From: Fimenecus sp900545625
GTDB lineage: Bacteria; Bacillota; Clostridia; Oscillospirales; Acutalibacteraceae
Assembly (NCBI GenBank): GCA_963931525.1
Contig: OZ007023.1
Location: 1,550,001-1,614,000 of the forward strand
Length of the DNA stretch: 64,000 nucleotides
Direction of reading: 5' to 3'
A model generated the notes under the pieces. That model saw only the letters and a list, made by a program, of their open reading frames with translations, did not search any database and was not told the origin of the DNA. The translations under genes and the position numbers were made by a program. Numbering within the stretch: the stretch's first letter is position 1; each line of letters starts with the position of its first letter. Below, one piece after another: positions 58,873-64,000 of the stretch.

Positions 58873-59276
58873 GGTTTTGCCTCCAAAAGCGTACTCCGGC
58901 ACGACCTAAGTATCTATCGATACAAAAGGGGAGAGTGCGTTATAAAAACTAAATGTTAGAATGTGGCGTTATAAACGGCTTATGCGTTCCGGTCACAAAA
59001 TTTACTTATGTTTGGTTTCTGGTTTCATGCATTGCGCAGCTGAAATGCAAAATTTTACTTACTCATGTGAATTTAAGCTGAGTAATACAGCGACAGCCGA
59101 TGCATATGTTATAAATTTATTTGCGACCCGTCATATTCTTCAAAATACAAAGTTCTATGTTACAATAACATAACATCAATCAAAAATCAAATGATTCATT
59201 TCACACCAGGAAACAGTAAACCGGTATAATTCTGTTCGACTGGCTCTGAAAGGGGGCTTATGAAAAATTATACATA

Positions 59277-59304
59277 ATTATACAAAAGAAATATTTTGTA
59301 TAAT
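59277..59304. repeat. Perfect AT-rich palindrome
   Basis: Arms 59277-59287 and 59294-59304 are exact complements around GAAATA. The right arm contains a TATAAT-like box and is followed by AAAGGGGAG. It could be an operator or a foldback in RNA. Confidence 0.6.
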
Positions 59305-59793
59305 AAAGGGGAGCGATTTTACAGTTTTTAAGTGAAAATAAGCGGATTTTATAAAACGTTCTATTATGCTGCTATACGATTTACTGCACCTTTAGCTATT
59401 ATCTGCACTTTGTCGTACTTTTCTAAAGAAAAGATTATGCTTTTCATAGTTTTACCTTTTCAAAGTTGCGTTTTACACTTGCTTCAATATTTGTCTATTA
59501 ACAGTCCTACTTTTTACGCAAAAGTTATCCATTCCTATTCTCGTGAATGAACCAAACTCTGTCAGAAAAATTTCTATCGTCTGTGTTCAGCATCGTTTTG
59601 TTTAGTTAGCAGAATTTTTATTATTTGATTCTTTTTTCGGGTACGCTTATTGAAGTATCTTTTGAGAACGTATGTTTTACAGCAAAAAGACTTTCGGCGG
59701 ATTTTTGCAATTAAGTAATAGAAATGTCTAAAATGATTGTTTAAGTTTAAGACTGACTGCTTACCTTTCTTTGCCTTTTCTTGGCTTGTTTGG

Positions 59794-59822
59794 GTGACAA
59801 AATGCAAAATTAGTGATATTAT
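59794..59822 (+). promoter_or_regulatory. Promoter of the Xer gene
   Basis: GTGACA (59794-59799), 17 bases, TATTAT (59817-59822). Confidence 0.55.
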
Positions 59823-59893
59823 ATTTTATATAAAAAGCGGTATGTTTTTTAGAATATTTCGTGAAACAGTTTCACGGTTATAGAGGTGATACA

Positions 59894-60910
59894 ATGCCTT
59901 TAAAATATGCCAATTCACCGGATCTTCCGCCTCTGTTGCGGGATTTTGTCAATCATGAATACGCCATTCGCAACAAATCTGCCTTAACGGTGGACGAATA
60001 TGTTCTGGATCTGTCTCTGTTTTTCCGCTACTTGAAGTGCCAAAGGATCGGGGATTCCCCTGCCCTGTCGCTTGAAAAAACGGATATTTCCGATTTGGAT
60101 ATTTCATTTTTTCGTTCCGTTACACTCGGCGACGCTTACGCATTCCTGTCCTATTGTAAAATGGAACGCGATAACGATGCCGCTGCCCGCGCGCGCAAAA
60201 CCAGCAGCATTCGTGCGTTTTTCAAATATCTTGCTGTGCAGAGAAAGCTTTTGGATGAAAACCCCATGCAGGAGCTGGAAACCCCGAAGCTCAAAAAAAC
60301 GCAGCCGAAGTACCTTACTTTAGAAGAAAGCCTTCGACTACTGGATTCGGTGGATGGAAAATATAAAGAACGTGATTACTGTATTTTAACTTTGTTTTTG
60401 AATTGCGGCCTTCGGTTAGCGGAACTGGTTTCCATCAATTATACAGACATAAAAGATAATAACACGTTGGTCGTGACCGGTAAGGGCAATAAGCAGCGTA
60501 CGATTTATTTGAATGACGCGTGCACAGCGGCGATCAAAAATTATATGGCAGTGCGCCCCGTGGACGGCGTGGCGGCAGCCGACAAAACGGCTTTGTTTTT
60601 AAGCAGCCGCAAAAAACGCATCAGCCCGAAAACCGTACAGCATATGGTATATGACTATTTGGAAAAATGCGGACTCGGCGACCGCGGGCTTTCCGTACAT
60701 AAGCTGCGCCATACGGCGGCGACGCTGATGTATCGCTACGGCGATGTGGATGTCATGATCCTTAAAGAGATCTTAGGGCATGAGAATCTCGGTACAACGC
60801 AGATCTACACGCATGTGGTAGACGAGCAGCTGCAGGAAGCCTCTAAAGCAAATCCGCTTGCCAAAGTGCGGCAGAAGCCGAAAACGGATGCGCCTAAAGA
60901 AGAAGGGTGA
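59894..60910 (+). CDS. Tyrosine recombinase, XerC/XerD type
   Basis: A 338-residue phage-integrase-family recombinase. A SAM-like core-binding domain (about 10-120) is followed by the catalytic domain: Arg in NCGLRLAELV, Lys in GKGNKQRTI, His-x-x-Arg in VHKLRHTAA, His in LGHENLGTTQIYTH, whose Tyr is the nucleophile. The length is a little above the 295-300 of classic XerC/D, with a short N-terminal extension and a basic tail. Placement beside spoIIM recalls the spoIIM-xerD neighbourhood of Firmicutes, supporting a housekeeping dimer-resolution role. ATG 59894 lies behind TAGAGGTG. Confidence 0.9.
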   Translation: MPLKYANSPDLPPLLRDFVNHEYAIRNKSALTVDEYVLDLSLFFRYLKCQRIGDSPALSLEKTDISDLDISFFRSVTLGDAYAFLSYCKMERDNDAAARARKTSSIRAFFKYLAVQRKLLDENPMQELETPKLKKTQPKYLTLEESLRLLDSVDGKYKERDYCILTLFLNCGLRLAELVSINYTDIKDNNTLVVTGKGNKQRTIYLNDACTAAIKNYMAVRPVDGVAAADKTALFLSSRKKRISPKTVQHMVYDYLEKCGLGDRGLSVHKLRHTAATLMYRYGDVDVMILKEILGHENLGTTQIYTHVVDEQLQEASKANPLAKVRQKPKTDAPKEEG

Positions 60911-61556
60911 TCCTTTCGGAGAAGAAGGCAGCAAGCACCGCGCCGAGCGCAGCGGAAAATACCAAACTTGCAAACAGTACCGTATACCGCAGGAAATACA
61001 GGCGCAGCATTTCACCGCCCGCGCCTGTATTTTCATTTTTAAGGAGGATACGGTTCAGATCCCGTGTCATCAGGATACTCTCATTGCAGCAAAACAGAAA
61101 GCTTGCGGCGGCAATCACGGATGGCAATAAATAAACCGCAGAAAAATACAACATACCGTTGATCGTGTAGGTTTTATATAAATAGGCAGCAATCAGCCCG
61201 ACCCCCATGCCCTTAACAAGCGGCAGCGCCCAAAGCAGCGGCTCGCCCGCAACGCAAAGCCCGGAAACAAGGGCAATCAGCATATACAGGGTCTCCGTAC
61301 CGAGGGTGGAGAGAAATTTTTTCCAGATCGGCTGGCCTGCCCCGGTTTGTATTTCGTTTTCTATCACGGTGCGCAGGGCATCTGCGAGCTGTTCATTTGG
61401 GTTGCGTACCGTCATGGCGCCTAAAACCAAGCCGCAGATCAAAACGGCGGTCAGCAAAATCAGCTTTGGATGATTTTTTAAAATCGGCGATTTAGCGCGG
61501 CTTCTGCGATGCAGCCCGGTTGCAATGATGGTGGCACGTCTTTTCTTTCGCCTCAT
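60894..61556 (-). CDS. spoIIM: Stage II sporulation protein M
   Basis: A 220-residue membrane protein with about five helices, part of the DMP machine (SpoIID-M-P) that thins septal peptidoglycan and drives engulfment. After a basic N-terminus, helix 1 reads LILLTAVLICGLVLGAMTVRN. LIALVSGLCVAGEPLLWALPLVKGMGVGLIAAYLY is the DUF95 signature. The gene converges with the Xer gene and overlaps it by 17 bases. ATG 61556 follows AGGGAGC. Confidence 0.93.
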   Translation of the reverse strand: MRRKKRRATIIATGLHRRSRAKSPILKNHPKLILLTAVLICGLVLGAMTVRNPNEQLADALRTVIENEIQTGAGQPIWKKFLSTLGTETLYMLIALVSGLCVAGEPLLWALPLVKGMGVGLIAAYLYKTYTINGMLYFSAVYLLPSVIAAASFLFCCNESILMTRDLNRILLKNENTGAGGEMLRLYFLRYTVLFASLVFSAALGAVLAAFFSERITLLL

Positions 61557-61647
61557 ATACTTTTGCTCCCTTACTTTTCACTTTCAGGCTCGTACAAGCC
61601 CGTTCAAAGCATATATATGCACCGATTTTACCGAACATGCAAAGCGA

Positions 61648-62061
61648 TCAAAGCCTCTTGCCGAGTAAGCCTCCCGCAATCGGTAAAAACAGCGCAAAGC
61701 CGAGCACGATGAGTACATATAAAGAAAGCGTGCCTTTCGATAGAATAAGCAGAATGCCAAGTATAATAAGAAGCAGGAACAGCGAAGCAAGCAGCCCGAC
61801 CTGCGCAACCGGAAAAGTGTTTTTCCGGCAGGCAAAGACGCCGCAAAGGAAAAATGCGAGGGCGCAGCATACGAATGCCGCGATTTGCAAAAACAGATCC
61901 GTTGGTTGGCGTTTCAAATAGATGGCAGCAATCAAAAGTACCAGCAGCAAAAAGGCGACCAGTGAAATTGCAGCGGCACGCAGCGCGCAAATCAGCATCG
62001 GGCGAAGGCCTTTGTTCGCTTCTCTGCTTTGTACTGCCCGTTTTCTTCTTTTTTTCGGCAT
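61648..62061 (-). CDS. TIGR04086-type four-helix membrane protein
   Basis: 137 residues with a basic N-terminus and four predicted membrane helices, the layout of the TIGR04086 family, which is found near yajC in Clostridia. The function is unknown. ATG 62061 follows a U-run of a hairpin, and the only ribosome site (GGGGGTG) lies inside the stem, so translation should be inefficient unless the hairpin is opened. The GTG at 62070 is an alternative start within the stem. Confidence 0.8.
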   Translation of the reverse strand: MPKKRRKRAVQSREANKGLRPMLICALRAAAISLVAFLLLVLLIAAIYLKRQPTDLFLQIAAFVCCALAFFLCGVFACRKNTFPVAQVGLLASLFLLLIILGILLILSKGTLSLYVLIVLGFALFLPIAGGLLGKRL

Positions 62062-62065
62062 AAAA

Positions 62066-62104
62066 AACACCCCCGTAACCTACTAATCGGTATGCGGGGG
62101 TGTT
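62066..62104 (-). terminator. Terminator-like hairpin that masks a ribosome site
   Basis: Minus-strand AACACCCCCG and CGGGGGTGTT (62095-62104 and 62066-62075) form a 10-bp stem with six Us right after. It lies between yajC and the TIGR04086-type gene; the downstream arm is that gene's Shine-Dalgarno sequence. Confidence 0.78.
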
Positions 62105-62125
62105 TACATTTATACCGTTTTTAAG

Positions 62126-62548
62126 TTAAGCCTTGTCAGAATCGGCCTTCTTGCCTTTCTTTTTCTTAGCAGCCTTTTCCTCGCGTTCTTTTGCGGCTGC
62201 AGCCTTGGCAGCTTCCTGCTCCGCACGCATCTTTTCCGTGGCGGTGTTGTTTACCTGGATCGCCCAACGCGCGATCTTCATTTTATTGCGGTCGGCACCG
62301 GTTTCGATGATCAGCGAATCCTCTTTCACGGTAACGACACGGCCCATGATTCCGCCGATGGTGGTGATCTCATCCCCGACCTGGGTGCTCTCACGCATTT
62401 CCTGGTCCTTTTTCTGCTGCTTGCGCTGCGGACGGATCATCAGAAAATACATACCGGCAACCATCACGACCAACAGCACGATCATGCCGATATTGCTGCG
62501 AGAACCGGTTGCAGAGGTTGCAGCCTCCAGGGTAAGTAAGTCAAACAT
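62126..62548 (-). CDS. yajC: Preprotein translocase subunit YajC
   Basis: A 140-residue Sec accessory protein with one N-terminal membrane helix (about 20-42, MIVLLVVMVAGMYFLMIRPQRK) and a cytosolic beta domain (GDEITTIGGIMGRVVTVKED). The last 40 residues are Ala/Glu/Lys-rich and probably helical or disordered, longer than in E. coli. ATG 62548 follows GGAGG. Order queA-tgt-yajC is the common one; secDF is not in view. Confidence 0.95.
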   Translation of the reverse strand: MFDLLTLEAATSATGSRSNIGMIVLLVVMVAGMYFLMIRPQRKQQKKDQEMRESTQVGDEITTIGGIMGRVVTVKEDSLIIETGADRNKMKIARWAIQVNNTATEKMRAEQEAAKAAAAKEREEKAAKKKKGKKADSDKA

Positions 62549-62655
62549 AGTTTTTCCTCCAAAATTGAATTCAACGAATGTATTATACATAGAATTTGTC
62601 CGTTTTGCAAGCAAAATGCAAAAATTAACAGTTTATACACACCTGTTCGGAAAAA

Positions 62656-63795
62656 TCATATCCTCGTGTCCAGAATTTCCACGTACTGCTGTTTATATTC
62701 AGAAAAGGTACCTGCCTGCAGTGCGTCGCGAATTTCCGCAAGCAGCGTATTATAAAACCAGAGGTTGTGTGTTACGCAAAGCCGCATGGCTAGCATTTCG
62801 CCCGCTTTGAACAAATGGCGGATATAGGCGCGGGAATGGCGACGGCAGGTCGGACAGCCGCAGCTTTTGTCGATCGGTGAAAGGTCCGCTTTATAGCGTT
62901 CGTTGTGGATGTTGATGATGCCGTGTTTTGTGAAAAGCTGTCCGTGCCGCGCGTTGCGGCTGGGCATGACGCAGTCAAACAAATCGACGCCGCGGCTGAC
63001 GGCTTCCAAAATGTTCCCCGGTGTGCCGACACCCATCAAATAGCGCGGCTTATTCTGCGGCATGTAAGGTGTCACGGCGGATATAATGCGGTACATATCT
63101 TCCTTAGGCTCGCCGACCGCAAGCCCGCCGATTGCGTAGCCGTCTAAATCAAGCTCTGCAATTTGCTGCATGTGCGCAATGCGCAGATCGTCATACACAG
63201 AGCCTTGATTGATCCCAAATAAAAGCTGGTGGGGATTGATCGTGTCAGGCAGAGCATTGAGCCGCTGCATTTCCGTTTTGCAGCGTTCCAGCCAGCGCAC
63301 GGTGCGCGCACAGGAATTTTTCGCGTAATTGTACTCCGCCGGATTCTGCATGCATTCATCAAACGCCATGGCGATCGTAGAGCCGAGATTGGACTGGATG
63401 CGCATACTCTCCTCGGACCCCATAAAAATCTTGCGCCCGTCTACATGGGAGTTAAAATACACGCCCTCTTCGCGGATTTGACGGAGCTTTGCAAGGGAGA
63501 ACACCTGAAATCCGCCGCTGTCGGTCAAAATGGGCCCGTCAAAGCCCGTAAAGCGATGCAGGCCGCCGAGAGATTTGATCAGCTCGTCCCCGGGCCGCAC
63601 ATGCAAATGATACGTGTTGCAAAGCTGCACCTGACAGCCGATCTCCTTTAAGTCATACGCGGAAAGCCCGCCCTTGATCGCGCCTGCCGTTGCAACATTC
63701 ATAAAAGCGGGTGTTTGCACCTCACCGTGTACGGTGACGAATCTGCCAAGCCGTGCATCGCCCTGGGTTTTCAAGACTTGAAAAAATTGCTCCAT
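62656..63795 (-). CDS. tgt: tRNA-guanine transglycosylase
   Basis: A 379-residue TIM-barrel enzyme that swaps guanine-34 for preQ1 in GUN-anticodon tRNAs. The proton-abstracting Asp is in ILTDSGGFQVF and the nucleophile Asp in the VDLFDCVMPSRNARHG region. Zinc ligands CGCPTCRRHSRAYIRHL lie near the C-terminus. GLAVGEPKEDM is the substrate loop. ATG 63795 lies behind AGGAGAAGG; the longer frame from 63858 has no site and unrelated extra residues. It follows queA by 13 bases. Confidence 0.97.
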   Translation of the reverse strand: MEQFFQVLKTQGDARLGRFVTVHGEVQTPAFMNVATAGAIKGGLSAYDLKEIGCQVQLCNTYHLHVRPGDELIKSLGGLHRFTGFDGPILTDSGGFQVFSLAKLRQIREEGVYFNSHVDGRKIFMGSEESMRIQSNLGSTIAMAFDECMQNPAEYNYAKNSCARTVRWLERCKTEMQRLNALPDTINPHQLLFGINQGSVYDDLRIAHMQQIAELDLDGYAIGGLAVGEPKEDMYRIISAVTPYMPQNKPRYLMGVGTPGNILEAVSRGVDLFDCVMPSRNARHGQLFTKHGIINIHNERYKADLSPIDKSCGCPTCRRHSRAYIRHLFKAGEMLAMRLCVTHNLWFYNTLLAEIRDALQAGTFSEYKQQYVEILDTRI

Positions 63796-63808
63796 ACCTT
63801 CTCCTGTA

Positions 63809-64000
63809 TTATAACAACAGCATCGCGTCGCCGAAAGAGAAAAACCGATAGTTTTCATCTACGGCAGTTTTGTATGCTGCTAAGATCTTTTCACGGTCAT
63901 AAAAAGCGGATACGAGCATAATGAGCGTGCTTTCCGGCAAATGAAAATTAGTAAGGAGAGCGTCAATGCAGCGAAATGTATAACCGGGATAAATAAAAAT
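63809..64000 (-). CDS. queA: S-adenosylmethionine:tRNA ribosyltransferase-isomerase (C-terminal part)
   Basis: The last 63 residues of QueA, which adds the ribosyl part of SAM to preQ1-tRNA to give epoxyqueuosine. The segment RCIDALLTNFHLPESTLIMLVSAF and REKILAAYKTAVDENYRFFS ending GDAMLLL is diagnostic for the family C-terminus. The stop is at 63809-63811. The 5' part lies beyond base 64000. Its substrate preQ1-tRNA is made by the neighbouring Tgt. Confidence 0.96.
   Translation of the reverse strand: MFIYPGYTFRCIDALLTNFHLPESTLIMLVSAFYDREKILAAYKTAVDENYRFFSFGDAMLLL

Larger units (their letters stand above)
58903..59893. other. AT-rich gene-poor stretch
   Basis: About 990 bases with visibly lower GC than the flanks, and no reading frame I would accept as a gene. 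It holds a perfect palindrome at 59277-59304 (11-bp arms ATTATACAAAA and complement), poly-T runs, and at its right end the promoter of the Xer gene. Short frames at 58961-59173, 59332-59550 and 59574-59807 lack good ribosome sites. It may be the trace of an insertion or a decayed gene. Confidence 0.6.

Noticed and set aside
58961..59173. 70-residue frame
   Set aside because: No ribosome site or motif; it covers T-rich sequence without coding bias.
59332..59550. 72-residue frame in the AT-rich stretch
   Set aside because: The nearest purine-rich site (GGGGAG) lies about 17 bases before the GTG, and the product is not recognised; base composition alone explains the open frame.
59574..59807. 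77-residue basic frame on the minus strand
   Set aside because: Lys/Arg-rich product of AT-rich DNA, no clear ribosome site, no known motif.
1..64000. CRISPR arrays, phage genes, toxin-antitoxin pairs, rRNA genes
   Set aside because: No regularly spaced repeats, phage structural genes, typical toxin pairs or rRNA sequence were seen on either strand.

Overview
The window is a gene-dense piece of chromosome from a spore-forming, anaerobic-type member of the Clostridia. The best guess is a gut Oscillospiraceae/Ruminococcaceae relative. This is inferred from sporulation genes (an alpha/beta SASP, spoIIID, spmAB, cwlD, spoIIM), SAM-I and FMN riboswitches, the redox repressor Rex, AGGAGG-type ribosome sites, the MEP isoprenoid pathway, sialic acid use and sulfatase/GH2 glycan genes. 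Most of it looks like vertically inherited core genome. No prophage, CRISPR array or intact insertion sequence is visible.

Layout. 1-4.6 kb: partial nadE, an AlaA-type aminotransferase, SASP, spoIIID and a GtrB-like glycosyltransferase. 4.6-11.3 kb: ileS, a DUF1858 protein, trmK, a Nif3-family gene and rqcH. 11.3-17.5 kb (minus strand): a DUF378 protein, metK behind a SAM-I riboswitch, a flavin reductase, ribU behind an FMN riboswitch, an MFS transporter, a SanA-like protein and manA. 17.6-26.3 kb: sulfatase, an AspAT-Ic aminotransferase, ispD-ispF, a GPH symporter, GtrA, and an amino-acid ABC transporter. 26.4-29.7 kb: ridA/ilvA (minus), then trpS and a YbaK-type deacylase. 29.7-34.2 kb: a palindromic repeat and potABCD. 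34.3-37.8 kb: a recombinase fossil beside tRNA-Leu, a GH2 glycosidase and a WYL regulator. 37.9-41.5 kb: pgk-tpiA-gpmI. 41.5-46.8 kb: spmAB, a small AbrB-type regulator, and an aconitase/isocitrate dehydrogenase/rex cluster. 47-51.6 kb: tepA-ftsK-MBL protein-DUF3006. 51.7-58.4 kb: rpsB-tsf, cwlD, radA, nanA-nanE and a HAD phosphatase. 58.4-64 kb: a Nudix gene, an AT-rich gene-poor stretch, a Xer recombinase, spoIIM, and queA-tgt-yajC with a membrane protein.

The most unusual object is the amino-acid-binding lipoprotein at 23846-24730. The segment that closes the fold at the C-terminus of every ordinary family-3 solute-binding protein sits here directly behind the signal peptide, and the chain stops exactly where that segment would normally begin. 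This is a circular permutation. The same operon has a 20-bp hairpin between binding protein and permease, and an ATPase with a basic insertion of about 20 residues.

Other points worth checking: a near-consensus Rex operator in the aconitase leader, with rex as third gene of that cluster; divergent promoters of spmAB and the AbrB gene sharing one palindromic -35 region; a hairpin in the yajC leader region that is both a terminator and a mask over the next ribosome site; sigma-E- and sigma-G-like promoters before sporulation genes; and the AT-rich island next to the Xer recombinase. All functional calls come from reading motifs and gene order; no database search was run.
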